Origin: Scatomorpha sp036653715
GTDB taxonomy: Bacteria > Bacillota > Clostridia > Oscillospirales > Oscillospiraceae
Assembly: GCA_036653715.1 (NCBI GenBank)
Contig: JAVVTL010000001.1
Coordinates: 1 to 64,000, forward strand
Length of the DNA stretch: 64,000 nt
Reading direction: 5' to 3'
The position numbers and the translations under genes are program-made. A model generated the notes under the pieces. It was given only the letters and a program-made list of their open reading frames with translations, did no database searches and was not told the origin of the DNA. Below, one piece after another: positions 42,045 through 49,687 of this stretch; position 1 is the first letter of the stretch; each line of letters opens with the position of its first letter.

Positions 42045-43832
42045 ATGGATAACAAAATGGATAAATATCTCGGCACATATCTGGACAACAGATATGAAAT
42101 ACTCGAGACTATCGGCGCCGGCGGAATGGCCGTCGTCTATAAGGCAATGTGTCACAGGCTTAACCGCTATGTGGCTGTCAAAATACTGCGTGAGGACATG
42201 GCGCAGGATGCGGAATTCAGGGCGCGCTTTCAGGCGGAGGCTCAGGCCGTCGCCATGCTGTCCCACCCGAATATCGTCTCCGTCTACGACGTCAGCCACT
42301 CCGATTCCGTGGAATACATCGTCATGGAGCTTATCGAGGGCATAACCCTCAAGCAGTATATGACCAAAAAGGGCGCCCTCGGTTGGAAGGAGGCCATGCA
42401 TTTCTCCGTCCAAATAACAAAGGCGCTTGAGCACGCACATGCAAAGGGCATCATCCACAGGGACATTAAGCCCCAAAACATCATGATTCTCAAGGACGGC
42501 ACCATCAAGGTCGCAGACTTCGGCATAGCCGCGCTTGAGAGCGCTCAGGAGGGCAAAAGCGGCCAGGCGCTCGGCTCCGTCCACTATATCGCCCCCGAAC
42601 AGGCGCGGGGCGAGGTGCCGAACACGAGAAGCGACGTCTATTCCCTCGGCGTCGTCATGTACGAGATGCTTACCGGGACTCTGCCCTATGACGGCGAAAC
42701 CTCGGCAGAGATTGCCATGCTCCATATCTCCGGCTCGCCGAAGCCGCCCTCGGACATAAACCGCGACATACCGCCGGAGCTTGCGCGTATAACCCTCCGT
42801 GCCATGTGCGCCGACATTAACGAGCGTTACCAGTCCGCCACCGAGCTTTTGGAGGATTTGGAGCATTTCCGCAAGCATCAGGCCGTAGCCATAGCCCATG
42901 CCAGCCAGCCCTTGGACGACGTCTTCTTTGACAGCGGCATAATCCCCGATGTGCGCCCCATAGGCAACGCGGGCGAGCTGACAAACGAAAAATACAGGCG
43001 CCGCCGCCAGCGCTCGCGCAAGGTGAGTATTCTCACAGGCGCCTGCGGCATACTCGTGTTTATCATGCTTGTATTTGTGTTCCTTTGGAACTATTGGCTG
43101 AAGGATATCTTCAGCGTGGCAGAGCGCGTGGATATGCCGAACTTTGTCGGCTCCTCCTATGAGGAAATCATTAACAACAGGGATTTCAGCTCCGTCTTCA
43201 CCTTCACCGTCAAATACTCCATCGACCCCGAGGTGGCGGACGGCGTAATAATCGGCCAGCAGCCCGAGGCAGGGCGCAGCATGATGGTCGTGCCGGAGCA
43301 TATTTCGGTCGAGCTGACCGTCAGCACCGGCGTGGTTCAGACCGACATACCCAATGTCGTCAACAAGCAATATCAGGAAGCCACGCTCGAGCTTCAGAAT
43401 GCCGGCTTCCGCGTGGAGTCAACCGTCGAGGCCTCCGATAAGGTCACGGAGGACTATGTCATCAGCACAAGTCCGGCGGCGGGCGAGCAGCTCCCCGCAG
43501 GCTCCGTGGTCTATATCTCCGTCAGCGGCGGCCCCAGCATCAAGACCGTCACCATGCCGAGCCTTATCGGACTCAGTGAGGCGTCGGCCTGGAAAATGGT
43601 TACAAGCTCCAATCTCAGTCAGGGCACCGCCTCCTATGTGAACAGCGACTACGACAAGGGCATCGTCTTCAAGCAGAGCGTGCAGGCATACAGCGACGTG
43701 GACGAGCACACCAAAATATATATTTGGGTCTCCCTCGGGCCGGAGGAAACGCCCTCGCCGGAGCCTGTGCCGACGCCTTCACCCACACCGACCTTGCCCA
43801 CGCCCCCAAGTCCCGCGGCGGAGGGTGCCTGA
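42045..43832 (+). CDS. prkC: PASTA-domain Ser/Thr protein kinase (PrkC/Stk)
   Basis: 595 residues. The cytoplasmic kinase (about 15-270) has the glycine loop IGAGGMAVVY, VAVK, HRDIKPQN and the DFG of VADFGIA. One membrane helix lies at about residues 325-350 (ILTGACGILVFIMLVFVFLW in part). Three extracellular PASTA repeats follow, then a Pro/Thr/Ser tail. PrkC senses cell-wall fragments and influences division, stationary phase and spore germination. ATG 42045 is preceded by GGAGGCGG; three other in-frame ATGs lie nearby. rsgA starts on its stop codon. Confidence 0.95.
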   Translation: MDNKMDKYLGTYLDNRYEILETIGAGGMAVVYKAMCHRLNRYVAVKILREDMAQDAEFRARFQAEAQAVAMLSHPNIVSVYDVSHSDSVEYIVMELIEGITLKQYMTKKGALGWKEAMHFSVQITKALEHAHAKGIIHRDIKPQNIMILKDGTIKVADFGIAALESAQEGKSGQALGSVHYIAPEQARGEVPNTRSDVYSLGVVMYEMLTGTLPYDGETSAEIAMLHISGSPKPPSDINRDIPPELARITLRAMCADINERYQSATELLEDLEHFRKHQAVAIAHASQPLDDVFFDSGIIPDVRPIGNAGELTNEKYRRRRQRSRKVSILTGACGILVFIMLVFVFLWNYWLKDIFSVAERVDMPNFVGSSYEEIINNRDFSSVFTFTVKYSIDPEVADGVIIGQQPEAGRSMMVVPEHISVELTVSTGVVQTDIPNVVNKQYQEATLELQNAGFRVESTVEASDKVTEDYVISTSPAAGEQLPAGSVVYISVSGGPSIKTVTMPSLIGLSEASAWKMVTSSNLSQGTASYVNSDYDKGIVFKQSVQAYSDVDEHTKIYIWVSLGPEETPSPEPVPTPSPTPTLPTPPSPAAEGA

Positions 43833-44713
43833 TGCCGGAGGGAACAATAATCAAGGCTCTCAGCGGCTTCTACTACGTTAAATGCGAGAGCGAAATCATC
43901 GAGTGCAGAGGGCGCGGACGCCTCCGCCATGACAACTCCTCCCCCTTGGTTGGGGATAGAGTGGAATTTTCGCGTGACGCGCAGGGCAAGGGGCGCGTGG
44001 ACGTCATATTGCCGCGCCGCAATTTCTTTCTGCGCCCCTCCGTCGCGAATATCGACGTGCTCATTGCCGTCGCCGCAGAGGTAAACCCGGTGACGGACCC
44101 CTTCCTTATAGACAGGGTCACGACCATCGCGGAGCACAAAAACTGCCGCGTCATCATCTGTATAAACAAATCCGACCTGCTTGAGTGCGAGAGACTTTAC
44201 GATATCTACGCCACCACGGGCTATACGCTCATCCGCACCAGCGCCGTCACGGGCGAGGGCATGTCGGAGCTGCGCCGTGAAATCGAAGGCTCGGTCTGCG
44301 CCTTTTCCGGCAACTCCGGCGTCGGAAAGTCAAGTCTCCTGAACGCTCTCGCCCCGGGTCTCTCCTTAGCAATCGGCGAGGTGAGCGATAAGCTCGGGCG
44401 CGGTCGGCACACCACCAGACATGTGGAGCTTTTCGACCTCGGCGGTGCCTACATAGCCGACACGCCCGGCTTTGCCTCCTTTGACGTCGAGATGATGGAC
44501 CCCGTCCCCAAGGATGAACTGCAAAGGGTGTTCCCGGAATTTGCCCCCTACATCGGCCGCTGCCGCTTTGACGACTGCGCACATCTGCGTGAGCCGGATT
44601 GCGCCCTGCGCGAGGCGGTCTCCGCCGGAAAAGTCTCTCCGAGCCGCTATGCGAGCTATGAGCGCCTCTATGACATATCCGCCCGTCACAGGGACTGGGA
44701 AAATAAAACATGA
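43832..44713 (+). CDS. rsgA: Ribosome small subunit-dependent GTPase RsgA
   Basis: 293 residues. An N-terminal OB fold is followed by a circularly permuted GTPase: NKSDL (G4) comes before GNSGVGKSSLLNAL (G1) and DTPGF (G3). The zinc finger CRFDDCAHLREPDC is near the C-terminus. It checks maturation of the 30S subunit. Start ATG overlaps the prkC stop (TGATG) with GGAGGG upstream. The genes rpe and thiN that usually follow are missing; short genes lie there instead. Confidence 0.95.
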   Translation: MPEGTIIKALSGFYYVKCESEIIECRGRGRLRHDNSSPLVGDRVEFSRDAQGKGRVDVILPRRNFFLRPSVANIDVLIAVAAEVNPVTDPFLIDRVTTIAEHKNCRVIICINKSDLLECERLYDIYATTGYTLIRTSAVTGEGMSELRREIEGSVCAFSGNSGVGKSSLLNALAPGLSLAIGEVSDKLGRGRHTTRHVELFDLGGAYIADTPGFASFDVEMMDPVPKDELQRVFPEFAPYIGRCRFDDCAHLREPDCALREAVSAGKVSPSRYASYERLYDISARHRDWENKT

Positions 44714-44725
44714 ACATGAGCGACA

Positions 44726-44763
44726 GCCCCCGCGTATAATGTAACGACTACATATGCGCGGGG
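44726..44763 (+). promoter_or_regulatory. Inverted repeat before the 52-residue gene
   Basis: CCCCCGCG (44726-44733) can pair with CGCGGGGG (44756-44763). The loop holds a TATAAT-like box at 44734-44739. The 3' arm merges with the GGGGGTG ribosome-binding site of the downstream small gene, so folding could hide it. Confidence 0.45.
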
Positions 44764-44771
44764 GTGTTTAT

Positions 44772-44930
44772 ATGCGCCGAAGACGTGGGCGTGGGAATAT
44801 GCTTGGAGCCATTGCCGTTGTCGCCGGGATAGTCATCGTGCTGGCTCTCATTCTGCCTGCCGGCTTTTGGTGGTTTGCCCTTGCGATAGGGCTGATTTGT
44901 TTCGGTATCTGGTTCATTCGATGCTGTTAA
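44772..44930 (+). CDS. 52-residue hydrophobic membrane protein upstream of spoVM
   Basis: Too short for ordinary ORF thresholds. It starts with an arginine-rich cluster (MRRRRGRGN), then two hydrophobic segments of about 18 residues (residues 11-29 and 32-49) joined by PAGFWW, and ends IRCC. GGGGGTG precedes the ATG by about 6 nt. The next gene, spoVM, begins 13 nt after its stop and has its own GGGAGG. I do not recognise the family. The strong charge asymmetry and spacing argue that it is a genuine membrane hairpin protein. Its place between rsgA and spoVM suggests a sporulation role, by inference only. Confidence 0.7.
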   Translation: MRRRRGRGNMLGAIAVVAGIVIVLALILPAGFWWFALAIGLICFGIWFIRCC

Positions 44931-44943
44931 CGGGAGGTAAGCT

Positions 44944-45018
44944 GTGAAAATAATCGTCATAAAAGCACCGGCCTTCATTGCAAAGCTGCTAAACCGCCGC
45001 AAGGGCGGCAAGAGCTGA
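44944..45018 (+). CDS. spoVM: Stage V sporulation protein SpoVM (24 residues)
   Basis: A 24-codon gene from a GTG start with GGGAGG 6 nt upstream. The sequence opens MKIIVIKAPAF. Compared with B. subtilis SpoVM (26 residues, MKFYTIKLPKF start), it keeps Met1, Lys2, Ile6, Lys7, Pro9 and Phe11. Ile6 and Pro9 are among the positions known to matter for function. The C-terminal half is a short amphipathic basic helix. The position after rsgA is where B. subtilis has spoVM (prpC-prkC-rsgA-rpe-thiN-spoVM). SpoVM binds the convex forespore membrane and anchors SpoIVA, the base of the spore coat. The next gene encodes SipL, the SpoIVA partner, which supports the call. Confidence 0.82.
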   Translation: MKIIVIKAPAFIAKLLNRRKGGKS

Positions 45019-45046
45019 CTAAAGCCGCCCAAGGCGGAACAAGCCG

Positions 45047-45075
45047 TCATATATGCCTCTCTCGGCACATAGTCT
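45047..45075 (+). promoter_or_regulatory. Candidate sigma-E promoter of sipL
   Basis: TCATATA (45047-45053) and CATAGTCT (45068-45075) are 14 bp apart, resembling the mother-cell sigma-E consensus TCATATT-14-CATACAAT. It lies 32 nt upstream of the sipL start. Confidence 0.4.
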
Positions 45076-45106
45076 GTAGAGAAAAACACGGCAAGGAGAG
45101 GTATAT

Positions 45107-46624
45107 ATGGACGTGATGATGGGAAAACGAACGGTCGTCTGCTACGATAAGGTGTGGAGGTATTGCGATACCCGCGAGGAGGCCGTCGAGACCGTCGTGC
45201 CCGACACCATGCCGGACATAGAGCGTATTCTCGGCGCTGAGGGTGCCGTGATAATCCGCAGCAAAGAGGTCGGAGTCGGCTCCGTGTCGCTCTCGGCGGG
45301 CGTCGCCGCGAGTGTCATGTATGTGCCGGAGGACGGTCAGGGCGCACGCTGCATCAGCGTGGCTATACCGTTTTCCGTCGAGCTGAATGCGCCCGGCGTG
45401 AGTCAGGACTCGGTACCGGTGGCGCGGCTCACGATAGTGAGCCTTGAGGCGCGGATGCTGAACCCAAGGAAGTTAGTGGTGCGTGCCTGCGTGGCAATAT
45501 GCCTCGAGTGCTACGACAGAGGCGTAATGGAATTCTGCGAGCGGCTCGCGGGCGAGGATTGCTGCGACATAAAAACGCTTGCTCTCAGCGAGGACGTGTG
45601 CCCCGTGGTTTGCGTCAAGGAGAAAACCTTTGTCGTCTCCGACGAATACCGCGTGCCGGCGGGCAGACCGCCGCTGAACGAGATTCTCCGCAGCACGGCG
45701 GAGCTTATGCTTGACGATGTGAAGTACGTCGGCAGCAAGCTCGTAATAAAAGGCAGAGCCGTGGTCTGCGTCGTCTACTGCGCGGCAGATAGCGGCGCAC
45801 TGACAAGCCTCAGCTTTGAGACCGCCTTTTCACAGCTTGTGGAGACGGATTGCGAGCTGACAGCGCCGGACTGCGACGTCAGTATGCTGCTGACAGCGGT
45901 ATATATAGAGCCGGCAACCCTCTCCGGCGGGGACAAGGGCCTTTCCTGCGAGCTGCACTGCGTCGCGCAGACGGTATGCACGGACAGCGTGAACGTGAGC
46001 TATATCTCGGACTGCTACAGCAACCGCCATGTCTTGGAGCCGACAAGGCAGTCGGGGAAGGTAAAATGCGCCGTGCGGCGCGTGCCCATGAACTGTGCGC
46101 TCCACGAGCGCGCGGAGACGGAGCAGACGGTCGCCGAGGTCTGCGGAGCCTATTGCCGCGCCTCTGAGGCGACTTGGGAGAAGGGGATGCTGCGGTGCAG
46201 GGTAACGGCGGAAATCGTCTACACGGACGACACCGGCGCCTTACAGAGCGTCTCACGCCGCATAAACGCCGAATGCGGCATGGAACCGGAGGAGGGCTTC
46301 ACGGTGACCTCCGTCAGTGCCGTCTGCTGCTCGGTATACGCGACGCCCGCGCAGAAGTCTGTGGAGCTGCGCCTGTCGGTTGATTTTTGCGTAACGCTGA
46401 GCTGCGAGAAGGAGCTGTCACAGGTGACGGACATAGTGAAGCGCGAGGAAGCCCCGGCGACGGGCGGCGCTTCGGTGACACTTGTGAGAGCGGGGGAGGG
46501 CATGTCTCTCTGGACGCTGGCAAAAAAATATTGCTCGACCTGCGAGGCAATAAAGGCAATAAACGGAATTGCCGAGGACGAGAGCATCTGCGGCAGGGTG
46601 CTGCTGATTCCGGCATCAAAATAA
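45107..46624 (+). CDS. sipL: SipL-type spore coat morphogenetic protein (DUF3794 plus LysM)
   Basis: 505 residues. Repeated DUF3794 (SPOCS) units fill most of the protein, with the characteristic ETVVPDTMPDIERILGAEG near the N-terminus and repeated long beta-strand segments. A single LysM domain occupies the last 50 residues (VRAGEGMSLWTLAKKY to VLLIPASK). This architecture is that of C. difficile SipL, which binds SpoIVA through its LysM domain during coat assembly. AAGGAGAGG precedes the ATG. It stands directly downstream of spoVM. SafA-like or other DUF3794/LysM proteins are the alternative reading. Confidence 0.88.
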   Translation: MDVMMGKRTVVCYDKVWRYCDTREEAVETVVPDTMPDIERILGAEGAVIIRSKEVGVGSVSLSAGVAASVMYVPEDGQGARCISVAIPFSVELNAPGVSQDSVPVARLTIVSLEARMLNPRKLVVRACVAICLECYDRGVMEFCERLAGEDCCDIKTLALSEDVCPVVCVKEKTFVVSDEYRVPAGRPPLNEILRSTAELMLDDVKYVGSKLVIKGRAVVCVVYCAADSGALTSLSFETAFSQLVETDCELTAPDCDVSMLLTAVYIEPATLSGGDKGLSCELHCVAQTVCTDSVNVSYISDCYSNRHVLEPTRQSGKVKCAVRRVPMNCALHERAETEQTVAEVCGAYCRASEATWEKGMLRCRVTAEIVYTDDTGALQSVSRRINAECGMEPEEGFTVTSVSAVCCSVYATPAQKSVELRLSVDFCVTLSCEKELSQVTDIVKREEAPATGGASVTLVRAGEGMSLWTLAKKYCSTCEAIKAINGIAEDESICGRVLLIPASK

Positions 46625-46631
46625 TGAGCGA

Positions 46632-46668
46632 ACGGGCGAAATTTTCTCTGAAATTCCGCCCGTTTTTT
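46632..46668 (+). terminator. Terminator after sipL
   Basis: ACGGGCG / CGCCCGT stem, extended by the partly paired AATTT/AAATT, followed by six T. Confidence 0.85.
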
Positions 46669-46676
46669 ATTTGCCC

Positions 46677-46705
46677 TTGCCAATACGGGCCGAAGGTGCT
46701 AAAAT
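46677..46705 (+). promoter_or_regulatory. Promoter of yebC
   Basis: TTGCCA (46677-46682) and TAAAAT (46700-46705) spaced by 17 bp. Confidence 0.6.
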
Positions 46706-46736
46706 TGAGTTAAATATACACATGGGGGCTGTTACA

Positions 46737-47468
46737 ATGTCCGGACATTCCAAGTGGCATAACATACAAAAAACCAAAGGCGCGGTGGACGCAAAGCGTG
46801 CGCAGGCCTTTACCAAAATCGCAAGAGAAATGATCGTCGCTGTCAGAGAGGGCGGAAGCGGAGATCCCATCAACAATTCCCGCCTCGCCGCAGTCGTCAC
46901 AAAGGCCAAGGCCGCAAACATGCCCAACGACAACATCAAGCGCGCCATCGAAAAAGGCTTGGGCAGCGGCAACACCGACAGCTTTGAGTCCATAAACTAC
47001 GAGGGCTACGGCCCCTGCGGCGTGGCTCTCATAGTCGAGGCAATGACCGATAACCGCAACCGCACCGCGTCCGAGGTCAGACACTTCTTCGACAAATACG
47101 GCGGCAACATGGGCGCCACCGGCTGCGTCTCCTGGTCGTTCGACAGAAAAGGCGTCATCGTTGTGAACAACGAAGAGGGCGAGCTTTCCGAGGACAAGGT
47201 CCTTGAAGATTCGCTCGAGGCAGGAGCCGCAGATATGGAACAGGACGGCGACGTATTCCAGGTCTACACCGAGCCGGACGAGCTTACGCCCGTCGCGGAC
47301 TACCTCACCGAGCACGGCTACGAGCTTCTCTCCGCTCAGGTCGAAATGGTCCCGCAGACCTTCATAAACCTCACCGAGGAAGGCGACATCAAAAACATGC
47401 AGAAAATGCTCGAGATGTTCGAGGACAACGAGGACGTCCAAAACGTCTGGCACAACTGGGCAGAATAA
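46737..47468 (+). CDS. yebC: YebC/PmpR (TACO1) family protein
   Basis: 243 residues, the family norm. The start SGHSKWHNIQKTKGAVDAKRAQAFTKIAREM and the acidic C-terminus are diagnostic. The family has long been labelled a transcriptional regulator; more recent work links bacterial YebC and mitochondrial TACO1 to translation of proline-rich stretches. ATG 46737 gives the conserved start; ATG 46722 in the same frame is possible. It has its own promoter and is followed by repeats. Confidence 0.95.
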   Translation: MSGHSKWHNIQKTKGAVDAKRAQAFTKIAREMIVAVREGGSGDPINNSRLAAVVTKAKAANMPNDNIKRAIEKGLGSGNTDSFESINYEGYGPCGVALIVEAMTDNRNRTASEVRHFFDKYGGNMGATGCVSWSFDRKGVIVVNNEEGELSEDKVLEDSLEAGAADMEQDGDVFQVYTEPDELTPVADYLTEHGYELLSAQVEMVPQTFINLTEEGDIKNMQKMLEMFEDNEDVQNVWHNWAE

Positions 47469-47483
47469 AATTTTCAAGCTAAC

Positions 47484-47650
47484 AATGCGGCAGACATGCA
47501 AATGTCTGCCGCATTCCGACTGTAAAAAGCAGTATTACCCGATTAAACGCGGGGGAAAAGTTTGAAAATGGGGGCGAAGCCCCCTTGTCATTTGAAATCC
47601 CCGCCGCGGCGGCAGTTTCTCTGTCCAAAACCATGTTTTTGGCAGAGAAA
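47484..47650. repeat. Structured intergenic repeat, copy 1 of 2 (167 nt)
   Basis: First copy of a 167-nt unit. It begins with a 14-bp perfect hairpin (AATGCGGCAGACAT, loop GCAA, then the complement). It also contains GGGGGCGAAGCCCCC, a CCGCCGCGGCGG palindrome and a TTTCTCTG...CAGAGAAA hairpin. No coding frame is credible. It differs from copy 2 at only a few positions. Confidence 0.9.
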
Positions 47651-47817
47651 AATGCGGCAGACATGCAAATGTCTGCCGCATTCGGTCTGTAAAAAAGCGG
47701 TACCACCCGATTAAACACGGGGGAAAAGTTTGAAAATGGGGGCGAAGCCCCCTTGTCATTTGAAATCCCCGCCGCGGCGGCAGTTTCTCTGTCCAAAACC
47801 ATGTTTTGGCAGAGAAA
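47651..47817. repeat. Structured intergenic repeat, copy 2 of 2 (167 nt)
   Basis: Second copy in direct tandem, offset exactly 167 nt from the first. All the hairpins are kept, and some differences preserve pairing in the outer stem region. The near identity implies recent duplication or strong constraint. Confidence 0.9.
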
Positions 47818-47849
47818 ACTGCGGCAGACATGCAAATGTCTGCCGCAGT
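47818..47849. repeat. Third copy of the repeat hairpin only
   Basis: ACTGCGGCAGACAT / ATGTCTGCCGCAGT with loop GCAA. Relative to the other copies both arms changed at the second base (A to C on one side and T to G on the other), so pairing is retained. It abuts the 3' end of RNase P RNA and could terminate both rnpB and rightward transcripts. Confidence 0.85.
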
Positions 47850-47855
47850 TTGTTT

Positions 47856-48200
47856 GCGAGCAAGTCTATAAGCCGGATTCTGTCTTGAACGACCATCTAT
47901 CTATGCCGAACGTTGCCGTCCTGCTATAGCCGCCTCCTCGGGACGACCGGGCCGGTCTTAATGTCCCTCCACGGCGTTGCTCCGGATAGAGTTTACAGCA
48001 CCGACATGTCTCCATGCGGCGGGTGAGCTCTTACCTCGCCTTTCCAGCCTTACCGCGCAAAAGCGCGGCGGTATATCTCTGTTGCACTTGTCCGAGGGTT
48101 ACCCCTGGCGGGTGTTACCCGTTATCCTGCCCTATGGAGCCCGGACTTTCCTCACGCACAGGCTTTCGCCTTATGCCCGCGGCCGCTCGGCCTACTCGCC
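47856..48200 (-). ncRNA. rnpB: RNase P RNA (class A)
   Basis: About 345 nt on the minus strand. It contains the conserved P4 segment GAGGAAAGTCCGGGCTCC, the stretch AGGGCAGGATAACGGG, and the 3' motif AATCCGGCTTATAGAC. GCGAG at the 5' end (complement of 48195-48199) pairs with CTCGC at the 3' end (complement of 47856-47860) as helix P1. It is the catalytic RNA that removes tRNA 5' leaders. Ends are placed from the P1 pairing and the promoter, so they are good to a few bases. Confidence 0.96.
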
Positions 48201-48205
48201 TCGGT

Positions 48206-48235
48206 ATTTTAACACCCTTGCGACAGGATAGTCAA
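48206..48235 (-). promoter_or_regulatory. Promoter of rnpB
   Basis: On the minus strand TTGACT (48230-48235) and TAAAAT (48206-48211) are spaced by 18 bp, ending 5-6 nt before the inferred 5' end of the RNA. Confidence 0.75.
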
Positions 48236-48243
48236 CAAAATTA

Positions 48244-48272
48244 TTGTATTTGACCTTCGGAGGCGGTATAAT
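48244..48272 (+). promoter_or_regulatory. Promoter of murD
   Basis: TTGTAT (48244-48249) and TATAAT (48267-48272) with 17-bp spacing. It is divergent from the rnpB promoter, the two -35 boxes being 8 bp apart. Confidence 0.7.
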
Positions 48273-48297
48273 TGTAAAGATTGAGAGGTGCAATATT

Positions 48298-49683
48298 ATG
48301 ACTCTTGACGAGTATGTCAATTCACTGCGAGGCCGCCGCATAGCCGTTATCGGCATCGGCGTCAGCAACGCCCCGCTTATAGAGCTGCTCCTTAAAAACG
48401 GCGTCGCCGTCACCGTCTGCGACAAGCGCTCCGAGGAGGCAATAGGCATAGCGGCAACCGAAGCCGCCTCCCTCGGCGCAAGACTCAGACTGGGCGACTC
48501 ATACCTTAACGAGCTTGATTTTGATGTTATTTTCCGCACTCCCGGCCTGCTGCCGAGCCACCCGGCGCTGATTGCCGCGGCTGAGCGCGGTGCCGTCATA
48601 ACAAGCGAGATGGAGGCGTTTTTCGCCCTCTGTCCCTGCAAAACCATTGCCGTAACAGGCTCGGACGGCAAGACCACGACCTCCTCCATAATCGCCGAGC
48701 TGCTCAGGGCGGGTGGACACAGGACGCATTTGGGCGGGAATATCGGCAAGCCCCTCCTCACCGAAATACCGGATTTTTTGCCGGAGGACTTTGCCGTGCT
48801 CGAGCTGTCATCCTTCCAGCTCCACAGCATCAACATCCGCCCGGACACGGCGGTCGTCACCAACGTCTCGCCGAACCATTTAGACGTACACCCCGACTTT
48901 GACGACTATGTGAACGCCAAGCGCCGCATCTTCGCAAATCAGACCAAGTCAGACAGGCTCATCCTCAACCGCGACAACCCCTATACGGCAAGGTTTGCGG
49001 AGGAGGCCGGGGCGGCAGTCAGCTTCTTCAGCCGCCGCGAGACAGTTGAAAACGGCGTCTTTTGCCGGGATGACATGATATATTTCTCCCGCCGCTACGA
49101 GGTCGAGCCGATTATTCCCGCCTCCGAAATACTCCTGCCCGGCGTCCACAACGTCGAAAACTACATGGCGGCATTCTCGGCGGTGGACGGCCTCATCTCG
49201 CCGGAGATGTGCAGGGGCGTGGCCCGCACCTACGGCGGCGTCGCTCACAGGCTTGAGCTTATCCGCAAGCTGCGCGGCGTCTCCTACATCAACGACTCCA
49301 TAGCCTCAAGCCCCACCCGCACCATCGCGGGACTGCGCGCCATGCGCGTAAAGCCCATCCTCATCGCGGGCGGCCACGACAAAAACATCCCCTTTGACAC
49401 GCTGGCAGACGAGATATCCGAGCGCGTCAAGGCGCTCTATCTCACAGGCGACACCGCCGAAAAAATTGCGGAGGCGGTCAGACACAGCGTCTTCTACGAC
49501 CCGATGCGGCTGCCGATAACCATTGTCCCCGACCTCACGACCGCACTTTTGAGTGCTCGCGCCGTGGCGGGGGAGGGGGACGTGGTGCTCCTGTCCCCGG
49601 CCTGCTCGTCATTCGACAGATTCAGGAACTTCGCCGAGCGCGGCGACACCTTCAGAAAAATAGTATTGGAATTCGAGGAATAA
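48298..49683 (+). CDS. murD: UDP-N-acetylmuramoyl-L-alanine:D-glutamate ligase
   Basis: 461 residues. The N-terminal Rossmann part has IAVIGIGVSNAPLIELL. The ATP-binding loop is VTGSDGKTTTSSI (about residue 116). LELSSFQLHSI, SPNHLDVHPDF and the Mur-ligase C-terminal INDSIASSPTRT are all characteristic of MurD. It adds D-glutamate to the peptidoglycan precursor. ATG 48298 is preceded by GAGAGGTG. The gene is separated from the usual dcw cluster. Confidence 0.95.
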   Translation: MTLDEYVNSLRGRRIAVIGIGVSNAPLIELLLKNGVAVTVCDKRSEEAIGIAATEAASLGARLRLGDSYLNELDFDVIFRTPGLLPSHPALIAAAERGAVITSEMEAFFALCPCKTIAVTGSDGKTTTSSIIAELLRAGGHRTHLGGNIGKPLLTEIPDFLPEDFAVLELSSFQLHSINIRPDTAVVTNVSPNHLDVHPDFDDYVNAKRRIFANQTKSDRLILNRDNPYTARFAEEAGAAVSFFSRRETVENGVFCRDDMIYFSRRYEVEPIIPASEILLPGVHNVENYMAAFSAVDGLISPEMCRGVARTYGGVAHRLELIRKLRGVSYINDSIASSPTRTIAGLRAMRVKPILIAGGHDKNIPFDTLADEISERVKALYLTGDTAEKIAEAVRHSVFYDPMRLPITIVPDLTTALLSARAVAGEGDVVLLSPACSSFDRFRNFAERGDTFRKIVLEFEE

Positions 49684-49687
49684 TAAA

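Noticed and set aside
41667..43370. 567-residue minus-strand frame opposite prpC-prkC
   Set aside because: Shadow of two well-defined genes in the other strand; composition follows third-position GC of prkC.
47479..47835. Minus-strand 118-residue frame across the tandem repeats, itself internally duplicated
   Set aside because: It exists because the 167-nt repeat is not a multiple of three only in part and happens to lack stops; its sequence follows hairpin arms and has no recognisable domain or good ribosome-binding site. The structure of the region explains it better.
47484..47849. CRISPR array
   Set aside because: Repeat copies are contiguous 167-nt units with no unique spacers, and there are no cas genes.
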